Assembly (NCBI GenBank): GCA_030549495.1
Contig: JAUIRK010000730.1
Coordinates: 118,007 to 182,006, forward strand
Direction of reading: 5' to 3'
DNA length: 64,000 bases
Source: Nectonema munidae
Lineage: Eukaryota > Nematomorpha > Nectonematoida > Nectonematidae
Positions 1 to 10,935 of this stretch are shown here, piece after piece. A program made the position numbers and the translations under genes. Every line of letters starts with the position of its first letter. The stretch's first letter is position 1. The notes beneath the pieces were generated by a model, which searched no databases, was not told the origin of the DNA, and was given only the letters and a program-made list of their open reading frames with translations.

Positions 1-930
1 CAATTGTGTTTCGTCCCCTTCATCTCAAAGAACTGCGTTTGAATGAGTGCGAAAGCCGTATTATATACTCAGATTACGTGTCCATTGCCGCATATATTCC
101 TAAGAAGCATGCTCGGAGAAACTTCAAGGTAGTCTACTTACTCTCTTCCCAGCATAAAAATGTTCAAATCAGCAATATTGATTCAAAACCCGAAAGTATT
201 CTGGCTTACAATGAACACAAAGGTGGTGTTGATGTTGGCAACAGGATGATAAAAGCATACCGTGCATATAAACCTACAAGACGATGGCCCTTAGTGGCTT
301 TTTGTAATTACCTAGATATATGCACCTTGAACACTTGGATTGTTGCTAAGTTCAATGCACCTCAAGATTATCCTCTCCAAAAAGACAGTGGAAGAAAAGT
401 CTTTATAAAAAGCCTAGCTTTTTACTTGGCTGAAGAATGTATGAAAGCTCGCTCTACCATATCTGAATTGCAGATGAACATCAAGCATCTTTTCCATTTT
501 TATGGCATTAGAGAGTGTGTGTCTGAACCTTTGGAGCCAAGTTCTAGTAAAAAAAGAGCTTCTTGTTCTTTTTGCGTATCTAAGAAGAACAAAACATCCA
601 GACAATGTGAAAAGTGTTCTTTGTTTATCTGTAAATCTCATTCTTCAATTTTGTGAATCAACTGTAAATAAATTTTGGTGAATTCTTCAAGTTCATGTTT
701 TTATTTTTAACGCCATCTATTTTATAAAACGTCATGTTGAGAAGTTTTTTCTATTTTTTTCAAAAATTATTCGATAAAATTTAAATTTTAATGTCACATT
801 GTGTAAAGTGTGTGAAATAGAAAATTTACATGCAACTTTCATAATAGGTTTCTATGGAGGCACATTGATAAAAAACGCCTCAAAAATTTTTAGTGTAAAA
901 AATGCATAGAGTCCGTAAAGCGAAGGTTAA
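1..930 (+). mobile_element. piggyBac transposon, 3' part (left end outside window)
   Basis: The 3' portion of a piggyBac-type DNA transposon: a transposase C-terminus (to 656), then about 270 bp of noncoding DNA ending at a TTAA (927-930), the target these elements use. The last bases, read inward on the minus strand, begin CCTTCGC. A second, deleted piggyBac at 8516-9331 has matching ends, which supports this as the true terminus. Directly beyond the TTAA a LINE ORF1 reading frame resumes, so the transposon landed inside an existing LINE. A subterminal motif (705-719, TTTTAACGCCATCTA) recurs near 9145 and 60261. Confidence 0.85.
3..656 (+). CDS. piggyBac transposase, C-terminal part
   Basis: The reading frame is open from the window edge to a stop at 654-656, so the start lies upstream. 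Family knowledge: piggyBac transposases cut and paste at TTAA using a DDD/D RNase H-like domain followed by a cysteine-rich zinc domain. Visible here are the conserved block around KGGVDVGNRM, holding the third catalytic aspartate, then TRRWPLVAFCNYLD, a hallmark of the family, and near the end the zinc-binding pattern CSFC...CEKC...ICKSH. The residue three after the GGVD aspartate is asparagine, where the founder enzyme has a second aspartate; this varies in the family. The frame is unbroken, so the copy may be young. The first two catalytic aspartates are outside the window. Confidence 0.9.
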   Translation: MVFRPLHLKELRLNECESRIIYSDYVSIAAYIPKKHARRNFKVVYLLSSQHKNVQISNIDSKPESILAYNEHKGGVDVGNRMIKAYRAYKPTRRWPLVAFCNYLDICTLNTWIVAKFNAPQDYPLQKDSGRKVFIKSLAFYLAEECMKARSTISELQMNIKHLFHFYGIRECVSEPLEPSSSKKRASCSFCVSKKNKTSRQCEKCSLFICKSHSSIL

Positions 931-1268
931 CTAAAGTGCTAAAAGCAGGTAAAGTATATATTGGATTTTCATCATATCCATTAATCCCTACTTTACCGCG
1001 TGTAAAGCAGTGTTCAAATTGTCTTAAACTAGGACACTTTAAAAGTTTATGTAAATCAAAATCACAATATTGTTCTCTTTGTGGAGATAAAGATCATGAA
1101 TACACGAATTGTTCTTCAGAAATAACAACTTGCAAAAATTGCAAAGATAAAGGAATGCAAGCTGATCATCACCCATTTTCAAAAGAATGCCCTCTTAAGA
1201 AAAAAATATACGATGATTTGTTGATAAAAAAAATGAATGAATTGGATATATTACTTTCTAATGGTTGA
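931..1268 (+). CDS. LINE ORF1 protein, C-terminal zinc-knuckle part
   Basis: Open frame entering from the piggyBac junction and stopping at 1266-1268. It encodes a nucleic-acid-binding gag-like protein. Visible are a run just before the knuckles (AGKVYIGFSSYP) and three cysteine-histidine knuckles, beginning CSNCLKLGHFKSLC, then CSLCGDKDHEYTNC, then CKNCKDKG with a following H and C. In LINEs this protein coats the RNA. Its stop overlaps the ORF2 start (ATGGTTGA, 1261-1268), an arrangement that suits termination-reinitiation. The frame is truncated by the insertion, so this copy cannot make a full ORF1 protein. Confidence 0.85.
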
Positions 1269-4203
1269 CGAATCATTCGATTTAACAGATTTGCTTTTTG
1301 ATAATTATGATAAAAGTTATGATGTTCATTTACATAAATCTGATATTTTAAAATTAAATGAAGATAAATCTTCTGATTTTTTCAATTTTAACATATTATC
1401 AATGAATGTTCAATCTATTCGAGCAAAATTCAATCATATTGAATTAATGTTAAAACAATTAAAAAGAAACAATGTTTACATTGATGTCTTAGCCTTGCAA
1501 GAAACTTGGATGTTGGATGATATTACATATAATATACCTGGTTACATGTTTTTTTCTCAACCGAAGAGAATTTCACAACATGGAGGCTTATGCTTTTTCG
1601 TTAAAGAACAGTATAAAGTTGACATTTTTGATAGTGAATTTTCGTCAAATCTTTATGAAGTTTTTTCCATTAGCATAACTTCTGGTTTTTCAAATATTTT
1701 ATCTTTTCACAATATTTACCGATTGCCTCTTTTTGGTAGCGATCATATGGATGAATTTTTTGAAAATTTTCAAACTTTTTTGATGAAAAACAAACACAAT
1801 AATAACACATCAATTATTCTTGGTGATTTTAATATTAACCTCCTCGAATATAATAATAATAATTATTCTTCCTTTTTTTTGAATTTGCTTATGCAACACC
1901 ATTTCGTACCTTCAATCACCAAACCAACGAGATACCAAGCATTTACATTGATAGATAATATATTTGTATCAAGTGAGAAAAAATTTAAGGGATACAATAT
2001 ACAAACATCCTTTTCAGACCATATTCCAATTTTTACAACCATTGAACATAGCTTTCGTAATCAATTGCATAAAAATCAGAAATCTCCCAGAGTCATATTT
2101 GATAAGAGTTTTTTTCAGAATCTATTACGTTCAATTTGTTGGTATTTTCCAAGTGAGTCTGATCCAGAAAATATGATTTACACAATTAATCATTGTTTAA
2201 GTTATTGTGCTAATCAGGCTAAAAAAGTACAAAAAACGAAAAATTTCAATAAGTATAAAGAAAGATTTGCTGAATGGGCAAATGAAGAATTATTGACTCT
2301 AATAAAGAAAAGGGATAAAGTATTTTTTAAAATTAAAAGAACCCGTGAATATAAAATAAATTATGATCTAAAAAATCAACATACTCACTTTTGTCAACAA
2401 GTAAAGCAGATGACGAGAAGTTTAAAAGAAAAATTCTATGCACGATTGTTTGAAAACAAAAATAGCAAAGAAGTCTGGAAGAATATTAATAAATTGATTA
2501 AAAAGAATGAAGATTCATCTTTAATTCTAAAAGATAATTCTCAAATCATAAATGAACAAAATCTATGTGATTTCATAAATAATTCATTTATTAGCCGTGT
2601 ACCTCAATCATCTTTTTCTGAAATGAAAAATTACATTCCTTTTCAAAGTTCGAAGTTTAGACTTGAAGAAATCACTCTGGAGGAAGTGCTCATTGCCATT
2701 AAAAATTTGAAAAATAGTAAAAGTGAAGATTTTTATGGAATTTCTTCTTATCACCTAAAACTCATTGAAAATGAAATAGCATATCCACTATTTTTAGCTT
2801 TTAATTCGTGCATACAAAATTCACTCTTTCCATCATGTCTCAAAATTAGTAAGTGCATACCTGTCTACAAAAAAAAAGGTAAGAGACACGACATCAACAA
2901 TTATCGTCCAATCTCTTTGATTAGCATAATTTCAAAACTTTTTGAAAAAATTATTCTCAAGCAATTAATTCATCATTTTGATCAAAACAATCTCTTCAAT
3001 TCAAAGCAGTTCGGTTTTAGGAAAAATTCTTCTACTACGTTTGCACATTCATTTTTCTTGACATCAATTTATGAATATCTTGATTCTGGAGATGATATTT
3101 TAGCATTGTTCCTAGATTTATCGAAAGCTTTCGACTCAGTATCACATGAAAAACTTTTATTCAAGCTGGAAAAGTATGGATTTGATGAAAGAACTTTGAA
3201 ATTTTTTAAATCATATTTGTCATTCAGAAAACAAGCAGTGTTTGCGAATGATAGTTATTCAAATTTGATTCATGTATCCAGAGGAGTACCTCAGGGTTCT
3301 GTTTTGGGTCCCTTCCTTTTTTTAATTTATATTAATGACATATTTCAATCAAACGCTTCGTTAGAGTTTTTAGCTTTTGCTGATGATTTGACTATTCTTA
3401 TACCTTATTCATTTCTCCTAAATGTTTCTCTGGCTCAGAATAAAACAATTGAGTCTGTTTATAGAGAAAATGTCAATAAAGTTTTTGGTTGGTGTACAGT
3501 GAATGAACTTGGAATTAATAACTCTAAAACTGTTCATATGTTTTTTTCTAAGAAAAATGCTCAGCCTACCTTCTTGAAAAATCTCAATTTGCATTTATCA
3601 GTATCTCATAATTATTTAGGTTTAATCTTGAGTGAAAAATTGAATTGGAATCTACACATTAAACACATTTGCACTAAAGTTAGTATTGTAATTGGTATTT
3701 TATATCGATTCAGATCACTTCCATCGAAAATTAAACTGGATATATATAGATCACTAGTTTTGCCTCATCTTTCCTATAGTTTGGTCAATTGGGGCTTTGT
3801 GGACCTCTCAAGTTTGCATACTCTTCAAAAAAAATGCATAAGATTGGTATCCAATCTGACATTCCGAGCGCATACTCTTTCAATTTTTAAAAGTAACAAC
3901 TTGCTCAATATAAAAGAAATTTATATCAAACAACTTTGTATTGTGGCTTGGAAATTTTTTAATGGATATTTGCCTGTGGCCATAAGCAATTTTTTCACAT
4001 TCAATCACGATTCAGAACGTTTTTCCCCAAGATATATATATAATTTGCAGATACCATCATATCGCTTGAAATCCACGCAGTCAAGTTTGAAATTTCGTAT
4101 AACTAAAATCTGGAATGAATATTTGCAAGATTTTCAAATTATGAATGTTTCACTTTCAACATTGAAAAGACGCCTGAATGAATATTTATTGAAACAAGAT
4201 TGA
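1261..4203 (+). CDS. LINE ORF2 protein: endonuclease and reverse transcriptase
   Basis: Encodes the enzyme that nicks target DNA and copies the element RNA at the nick. The frame is also open from an ATG at 1237; I prefer the ATG at 1261 because it overlaps the ORF1 stop. Counting from 1237 (988 residues), the endonuclease carries SMNVQSIRAKF, LALQETW (near residue 85), LGDFNINLL (near 195) and a late SDHIPIF. The reverse transcriptase shows YRPISLISIISKLFEKI, GFRKNSSTTFAH, LFLDLSKAFDSV, RGVPQGSVLGP and the catalytic FADD at 3376-3387 (near residue 714), then a YLGL block. There is no RNase H domain, so it differs from the LINEs at 17.9-19.7 kb and 62.7 kb. All visible catalytic motifs are intact and the frame has no break. 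Confidence 0.95.
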   Translation: MVDESFDLTDLLFDNYDKSYDVHLHKSDILKLNEDKSSDFFNFNILSMNVQSIRAKFNHIELMLKQLKRNNVYIDVLALQETWMLDDITYNIPGYMFFSQPKRISQHGGLCFFVKEQYKVDIFDSEFSSNLYEVFSISITSGFSNILSFHNIYRLPLFGSDHMDEFFENFQTFLMKNKHNNNTSIILGDFNINLLEYNNNNYSSFFLNLLMQHHFVPSITKPTRYQAFTLIDNIFVSSEKKFKGYNIQTSFSDHIPIFTTIEHSFRNQLHKNQKSPRVIFDKSFFQNLLRSICWYFPSESDPENMIYTINHCLSYCANQAKKVQKTKNFNKYKERFAEWANEELLTLIKKRDKVFFKIKRTREYKINYDLKNQHTHFCQQVKQMTRSLKEKFYARLFENKNSKEVWKNINKLIKKNEDSSLILKDNSQIINEQNLCDFINNSFISRVPQSSFSEMKNYIPFQSSKFRLEEITLEEVLIAIKNLKNSKSEDFYGISSYHLKLIENEIAYPLFLAFNSCIQNSLFPSCLKISKCIPVYKKKGKRHDINNYRPISLISIISKLFEKIILKQLIHHFDQNNLFNSKQFGFRKNSSTTFAHSFFLTSIYEYLDSGDDILALFLDLSKAFDSVSHEKLLFKLEKYGFDERTLKFFKSYLSFRKQAVFANDSYSNLIHVSRGVPQGSVLGPFLFLIYINDIFQSNASLEFLAFADDLTILIPYSFLLNVSLAQNKTIESVYRENVNKVFGWCTVNELGINNSKTVHMFFSKKNAQPTFLKNLNLHLSVSHNYLGLILSEKLNWNLHIKHICTKVSIVIGILYRFRSLPSKIKLDIYRSLVLPHLSYSLVNWGFVDLSSLHTLQKKCIRLVSNLTFRAHTLSIFKSNNLLNIKEIYIKQLCIVAWKFFNGYLPVAISNFFTFNHDSERFSPRYIYNLQIPSYRLKSTQSSLKFRITKIWNEYLQDFQIMNVSLSTLKRRLNEYLLKQD

Positions 4204-4457
4204 ATCAATTTTGTGATGATTTAATATAATTTGATTTTTTTATTTAAATTTTTTTAATATCAATTTCATTTTTAACTATGTTTAATTGTTGATTTAACAT
4301 TTATTTAACATTTATGAACAATTAAAAAAATATTTTAATGTTTTTTTTAGTATTTCTGTTACGGTCTTCTGACCCTTGAAATACAAGCATATTCTCAAAT
4401 GTGAAATTTTTTTTTATGAGATTATTTTATGCTAATAAATTCTTCTTCTTCTTCTTA
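4204..4457 (+). repeat. LINE 3' UTR and (TTC)n tail
   Basis: AT-rich untranslated tail after the ORF2 stop, ending in AATAAA followed by about five TTC units (4441-4456). Beyond this the sequence shows no link to the element. A polyadenylation-like hexamer beside a simple repeat marks the usual 3' end of such LINEs. Confidence 0.7.
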
Positions 4458-7400
4458 TACTATTTCACTATTAGTGTTCATTGATTTATTCTGAAAAAAA
4501 TATATTAAAAGTTAATGTTTTCTTAAATAATAATTATTTTACTTGTTTCATTTCTTAATTCTTTTTAGCTTAAATAAGAAAAAACTTAGAACAAAACTAT
4601 TACAAATTTTTCTTACCAGGATAATTGGAAATTTTATGGCCTAATTTTTGACAAAAGTAACATTTTCTTTTTTAAGGTGGTATTGTTAATCCTTAATTAA
4701 AAAAATTAAGTACAATGCATAAAAAAAGAAAAGCGTACACGTAAATTATTACACGTATTTGGTGCTAGATTTTGAATTCCATCTTAAATAAAAAACATTC
4801 ATTATTTAGGTATAAATTTAATAACAATTAATCTTTTAAAAATTATTGGTGAAGCTAAAATAAGCTGCGGATTTTTGCTAGAAAAAGAGCGCCATTTTTA
4901 TCTCCTAAAATGGGAGAATGTTTTCCATTTTTTCTAAAATTTTCTTTTTTCAAATTATTGTAATTTTCAAGGTTTATTTCATTTTCTATCCTAAAACTAT
5001 CCAAAATATCAGTTTATATCATATATAGTTTTTTTCACTTGCAACGCGAATAGCAGCAATATGTTTTTTTGCAGACTGTGAAAAGCCAGCATTATGCAAG
5101 CCAGTTATTTTTTCTCAAAAATAAAATAATTTTTGTTTCAGTTATGATTTTTCTTAAGAACTTTTTTGGTACAAAAAAAGAAAATGAAAACTATGCTAGT
5201 AATATAGTCAATGATTTTAATCTAGTGAGTTCTTTCAGTGGATTGCCCATATGATGACCAATCTTCAAAGATTTTACTTCCTTCTCCACAAAGTAGTGTA
5301 TTATTTGTAAATGATAACATTTTTTTTGAATAGTTTTTTAAATGATCATACTTATACTTCAAAATTTTCTACTGATAAAAAAGATTCTCCTTTGAATATA
5401 TCTACTTTTTTAACAATGAAAACATGGCTTGATTTTGTAGTCAGTTCTGTAAATTTTTTGGAGAAATTTCCTTTAGAATGTAAAGAAAGTTTGTGTTTCA
5501 TTTTAAAAGGGAAAGATTTTTCCAAGAATAAATTTCACGATAATTGTGGTGCATGGCACAAAAATTCTACCAAAAGTTTTATATATAAAGTAAATGATGA
5601 TAATAGCCTTTCTTGCTATAGGGAGAAAAACCGTAATATACCAAACTTGATTAATTAAAAGATATTCAAAATTAAAAATAAACAATAATTATCATCAAAG
5701 AATTTCTTATTTTCAAAATCCTCCATTTTTCGATAAAGATTTGTAAAGTGTAATTACATATGAATATTTGGGTTCATTTCCTGATAATATTCCCTATAAT
5801 AATTTGTAAAACTCTATTCCTTTTGTAAAAACTAACCATCAGATATCAAATTCAACCCAAAGTGTAAGAGAAATCTTTACAAACTCTCTTATAGATCAAA
5901 GCGCTCCAAGAGACTCAAAATATATTAAAAATTTGTAATATAATATCAAGAAAAACGAAAACCCTATTTTTTCAAGGTTTCTGACGAAATTCAACTTTAA
6001 ATAAACCTAGTTTCATCAAAATATGATTTTGTTAAGCACTTTTTTTCATCCCAATTAAAACCGCCATGTTTCATTTTATATACGGACTTTCAAATGGAAG
6101 ATTTTATTTATAAGTTAATCGCACGTTCAATATCAGTCCCTGTTTTTTTTGACAAATTTTGTGTTCCAAGAGAGGTGTATTATAAATAAAAAAAAACATC
6201 CGATTATTCTAGGATCCATGTGTATTCATTAGGATGGAAATGTTGAAACCTATTTATCTTTTTTTCAAATTTTTATTCAAAGTTAATCGATAAAAAGTTT
6301 GTAATAGGATGTGATGAAAAAAAGCTATAATTAAGGCTTTGATAATAGCATTTCCCCAATCAACGATTGCTCTATGTACAAGATATATCAAAAATGATCT
6401 TGTAACTGCTGGCACACGGATGATAGAATCACTTTTTGTTTTTACTCTCTCCGTGTTTACCTCCACTCACTACTTGAAAGGTTTCTTCAAGATCTCCTAG
6501 TTAGAAAATCTTCCATGCCAGTGGGCAAAAAGACGAAGAAAAGTATCCACTAACAAAAGGGTTGCCGCTACTCAGTGGAAGGTAGGATTCGCCCAAAATT
6601 CTACACGACAAACTCCAGAACAATTTTTTGATGATGTTTCTGCTTGTGATCAGGCCTTGCACTTCTGATTCGTCACCTCGAAAGAAAAATTCTTGAAGAT
6701 AAATCGTTTTCCGCATCCTTTGCCCTCCAATGCTTCAAATATTCAGATCCTTTCCTCGCACGGTTACCTCCAAGCAGGACGAGACCCTATGCAAACTCTC
6801 AGAACAAACAGTAATTACTTTTGGGGATCTGGCTCAAATGGCAGCTTCGCAATACCGTCAAATGCCAACAAAAAACAACCATCAATCAGAGAAAATTCCT
6901 GAGAAGTCAAAACACTCAAATCGTCATGACACTTGCACAATATTGCTGTTTTTCCCATTTTTTGTCGTGTGTATATTAAACCTTGTGTATACTATACCAA
7001 GGACCTTTTTAGAGCCGACACCATAACACTTATTTATTACTTTAATGATATGTTCAATAAAGAATCATTATTTCGTTATTAATCAAGAATAAAGAAGTAT
7101 TGGTTTTATGGATTCACTATAAAGTTTTTGAACAAAAATAAAGTCCTTTACAAAGAGTATTAATACCTCTGCCCCTAATTGGATAAAAATCAAAAATTTA
7201 ACCTTAGAATATCTTCGAATTACTTTTTGTAATAGTACAAAATATAGATGCAAGTCTTGATTTTAATATTTTTTTATTGTTCAATAATTTTGTTTTATTT
7301 TCTTAATGCTTATTTCAAATAAAAGATTTTGAATTTTCTATTTTTAAATGATATAACCGCAGATTATCCCAGTGTTCCCTAATAAAAAGTAAAAATTATA

Positions 7401-8239
7401 TTTTCATGTTTAGACTTATATTTTGAAATTATATCAAAAAAAACTTAATAGTTAAAGACATCAACCTTAATGAACGATTCACACCTGCACAGTCGCTAAA
7501 CATTTGTGTCCTCCTGCCTGCCAATAAAAGATGCAAATTTCGTTAAATGAAATTGATTTACTCACTCTTAGAAGATAATATATCTATATTTCCCATTAAA
7601 TATATTCTTCTTTCCTGGCTCGATGTTGCCTAATTTCAAGCTTCATTCGGTTGATCCTAAAACCAAAATTGAATTTAAAAGTTGATTTTTGTATATACCA
7701 TTAGAAACTATGCACAAGTTAAAGAGTTAAAAATATAAATTACTTTTAAACTTTAGCATTTTGTGCTTCAGAGATGGATTCTAAAAAATTTAGAATACTT
7801 TTAATTAAAATTGTTAATCACGTTTGTAGCTCATTGTGCTGCTGAATTCTAATTTAAAAAATGTTTTATATTTTCTTATAACTCATTCGTAGTTTATCTC
7901 TTAGGAGTCTAATAATGTGAAAAATCGTGTTAAGACGTTATAATTATTCAATCGTATGAAAGTTTTTGAACACATCGGCAAAACCTTTTTTCAAGATGAA
8001 AAGGTATTAAAACTTAAAATTTTTGAAATTTTTAAACAGTCTCTTGATAAATTTATGTAACTCCCCAAAATGACTGGCTAATTTTTTTTGAATTACATCA
8101 CATGGAGTGAAAGTTTTAAATCATTTTTTTCTATAATTTGTTTTTTGGATGTAAAAGCTCGAGTTTAGTATATATTCCAAATTTTGTATTTTATTTCAAG
8201 TACTTTTCATTTTATGATACCTTTTATCGCCGGCTTACT
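4458..8239. other. No supported gene; AT-rich intergenic DNA with open patches
   Basis: Mostly low-complexity AT-rich DNA. An open plus-strand patch at 5311-5658 contains ESLCFILKGKDF, HDNCGAWHKNSTKSF and SCYREK and looks protein-like, but I cannot place it in a family. A slightly GC-richer patch at 6470-7020 is partly open in two frames; it may be a decayed gag-like or gene fragment, but no motif confirms that. I see no convincing splice structure in either. Confidence 0.4.
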
Positions 8240-8515
8240 TTAGACTGACCCCAAGAATATTTTTCTTTTAATTTTATTTTTTTACATAACATAGACATAT
8301 TACCCACACTCATAAACCAATCTAATAACCTAATAACCACACCTGCAATATTTAATTTTTTTTTCTAGTTTTCCCATCTCCCTCTACCTTGGTTTTTTAA
8401 ACTTCCCATAACTATGGAAAATAACACCACACAAGCTATCTCAAACCCCAACAACTTCTCAAATGATCTCCAGCCTTTTTGACGACTTCATCTCTCACAT
8501 CCGCTGAAGACTGCA
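8240..8515 (+). pseudogene. Probable 5' piece of a decayed LINE
   Basis: The strand becomes C-rich and A-rich, as in the clearer LINE ORF1 pieces at 10660-12776. A short frame starts at an ATG near 8413 (MENNTTQAISNP) and then breaks. It ends at the TTAA where a deleted piggyBac is inserted. Assignment rests on composition and context only. Confidence 0.3.
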
Positions 8516-9331
8516 TTAACCTTCGCATGCCACGGTTGGGCTTTTTACTGCACACATTTTTTCAGATAAAAATTTCGGTATTAAATCAATAGGTAAAGTA
8601 GTTTAACGAGAATATGGAAATTTTCTAAATTAAACGGCTAATAGAATGATCAAAAATTATAGATCATGCAAGCCATGCTTAAGATGGCCTTTAGCAGCTT
8701 TCTGTAATTACTTGGACATCGTTTGTCTAAACACATGGATTGTAGCCCGGTACAACTCACCTAACACTTTCCCCAACTCTAGACAAACTTTTTATAAAAA
8801 AAAACTTTCTTTCCTCCTAACTGAAGAAAGCATGAAAGTAAGAGCAACAATTGAACTTTCTTTGCAAATCAAATTTTATTATCTCTTTACGGTTTCAAAG
8901 AAAGTTCCGATGACAGTCAAGCTCAAAGAGAGGTGCTTGTTATATATGTTTGAATAAAAGAAAGAAAACATAAGAAATTGCTCAAAGTGCTTTCGCTTCA
9001 TCTCCAAAAGTCACTCTAAAATTGCTTGTTCTATGTGTATATAAACACTATATTTTTTAAAAAACCTTTTTCTAAAAGTTTTACTCTTTAGTTTTTGTAA
9101 TAAATAAATTGACTATTTAAAAACTTCTTTTTTTTCGATAAAAATTAACGCCATCTACAGTTTTATATCATAATTAAAAAAAGTATTTATCATACGTGTA
9201 AAAATTCAGGATTCATTGCTTTTAAAAATTTTCGTTAAATTTTTATAGTCTTCGTCAATGAAATTTTTTTTATAAAATGGGATTAAAAATGATGCGCGGA
9301 AAAAATTCAGAGTCCGTAGTGCGAGGGTTAT
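8516..9331 (+). mobile_element. Internally deleted piggyBac element
   Basis: Begins at TTAA (8516-8519) followed by CCTTCGCATGCC. It ends with the inverted match GTGCGAGGG at 9327 followed by TTAT, a one-base-decayed TTAA (9328-9331). The right half shares the GAGTCCGTA...GCGA end with the piggyBac at 1-930. Only about 0.8 kb remains: the 5' end runs almost straight into the transposase C-terminus, so the catalytic core is deleted. Confidence 0.75.
8646..8957 (+). pseudogene. piggyBac transposase C-terminal remnant
   Basis: Carries LRWPLAAFCNYLDIVCLNTWIVA, closely matching the corresponding block of the transposase at 1-656, then the KLSFLLTEESMKVRATI segment seen in the same order there. 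The catalytic aspartate block upstream is gone. The frame stops before the cysteine-rich zinc domain, although traces of C..C and H (CSKC, KSH) can be read just after it in another frame. It cannot be active. Confidence 0.8.
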
Positions 9332-9780
9332 GGCTTCATAGAAAATATTTTTCAATTCATCGGATATAGTTTTATGGCTCGGCGCACTTGGTACCAATTA
9401 CATCTGGAGATTCTTGCTTAGCCAGATTCCGACTTTATACCATGTGCTGTAAAATTTTTTTATTATTGTCAAATGTTTCTCTTGTAGTTGTTCTACTGAG
9501 GAGTTTTGCAAAATAAAAAATTGTCTACCAGGTTCTTGTCATTGTACGTAAACGCAAGGCTGAGACAAGTTTTCAGCATTCATCGTTTCATCAATCTGAG
9601 CAAAAAAGTTAAAAATCGAATTCCGAATCAATAAAACTACGTCCGACATGTCATCAGACGTCTCTCCTATTAGCCTTGTAACGGTATCGTTTAACAGGAA
9701 GATATGTTTCAACTTTACAACTTCAGAACTTCCTAGCACATCACTATATCTTTGCAGCAAGGTAATATAAACTGTTCTGA
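9332..9780 (-). pseudogene. hAT transposase fragment (ZBED/SCAND3-like)
   Basis: Minus-strand frame 9539-9760 contains KLKHIFLLNDTVTRLI, then SDDMSDVV, then QIDETMNAENLSQPCVYV. This matches the conserved block of hAT transposases of the ZBED5/SCAND3 type, where NDTV...I...AIQLDESTD...L...VRY carries the first catalytic aspartate. A further stretch (APSHKTISDELKNIF) continues up to the piggyBac edge. The zinc finger and C-terminal dimerisation domain are absent here. A different hAT is present at 35408-36130. Confidence 0.65.
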
Positions 9781-10139
9781 TATGTTGTGTGACTTTTTGA
9801 CAACCGTGTCACGACAATTGAGCGCAAGGACTATTTTAACATAGACAATAAATGTTCTAGGCAAAAAGTGACCACAAGAGAAAAATGACCACTATCTTGC
9901 TATGCGTAGGCTTAAGGCAATTTTACAAGTCAATTACGAAGCAATGGTAGCTCTTTCTATCTGGACACTTTTGTTCTCTGGATACTATTCTCCGGTTACC
10001 AATTTAAAATATATTGCTTTTTCAACATTGTTCTTTAAACTAGGCTGCTAATTATAAAAAGTGCTACTAAACAAAATTATTTAACTTAAAATACCAGACA
10101 AAATGCAGCAAATTCTTTCAGAAAAAAAGGTAAGCAGTT

Positions 10140-10660
10140 AATTTTGAATGGATTTTTTAATCGCTTAGACAGAAAGCTTGCCAGTATAAAAGAATCGTGG
10201 CGATGCGTTGATCGAAAATACAAAGGAAGAATTCATGTCGGTGACGACTCTTCTTGGAAAGAAATGACTGAACATGATCATGTTCCTCAACCCGCAGTAG
10301 CTGATCTCAAGAAAGTACTTAATCAAATTAGAGAAAGAGCTGGTTTTTCAAATGACATAGAGAGTGGAATTATCTAAGAATGTTGTCTTGACTTAAAAAC
10401 TGAATCAACTGCTCTTTTTCAAAAGTATACCTTAATACAGCGAAACGTACAACTCAATAGAAGAAAAGAAGGGCAAGCAATACCAGCTGACTAATACAGT
10501 GACCGATATTAAAATACCTGAATGGTTATGCAAAACACACAGTGAAAAAAATTTTGGGCTATGATTCAGGTGTAAACAATTCAGATCGATTTTTCGTATT
10601 TTGTACTTCAGGAAATAAGCATTGGTATGCTGATGGGCACCAAAATATGAAGGGGAAAAG
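10140..10660 (+). pseudogene. MULE transposase N-terminal fragment with FLYWCH-type finger
   Basis: Frame 10144-10377 has WRCVDRKYKGRIH, EHDHVPQPAVADLKKVLNQIRERA and a following segment typical of FLYWCH-MULE proteins. A second frame from 10542 continues with LGYDSG, RFFVFCTS and KHWYADGH, which is the region of the first catalytic aspartate (DG) in MULE transposases. The two blocks are in order but in different frames with stops between, so it is dead. It ends abruptly at about 10660, where LINE sequence begins. A separate, nearly complete MULE lies at 15582-17416. Confidence 0.65.
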
Positions 10661-10935
10661 TAGGGTGTCTCTCCACCACACACAATTCCAATACTACCAG
10701 TTATACTTCAACTGCTGCCACCCAACCAACGATCATTACTAACCCATCTATCTCTCACCCAACTTACTTCCACAACCACGAAAAAAGCTAGACCCAAAAC
10801 TCTCAATACAAATAATTCCTGAAGAACCAATTAAATCCAGCACCGAAATCGTAGACCTTAAAAAATCCATAATTAAAAAAATAAAACCTAAATCACACCC
10901 TTTTACCATAAAAACGCCAGAAGCTCAAACAAAGA

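Larger units (their letters stand above)
931..4457 (+). mobile_element. Non-LTR retrotransposon (LINE), CR1-group-like, 5' interrupted by piggyBac
   Basis: A LINE with the end of ORF1 (zinc knuckles), a fully open ORF2 (APE-type endonuclease plus reverse transcriptase, no RNase H domain), a 3' UTR of about 240 bp and a terminal (TTC)n run at about 4441-4456. A short microsatellite tail is typical of CR1/Jockey-group LINEs. The rest of ORF1 would lie to the left of the piggyBac, outside the window. The absence of stops or frameshifts in nearly 1,000 codons suggests recent movement. The exact clade needs a tree of the RT domain. Confidence 0.9.

Noticed and set aside
1964..2176. 70-codon plus frame within LINE ORF2
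   Set aside because: Out-of-frame shadow of the endonuclease-RT gene.
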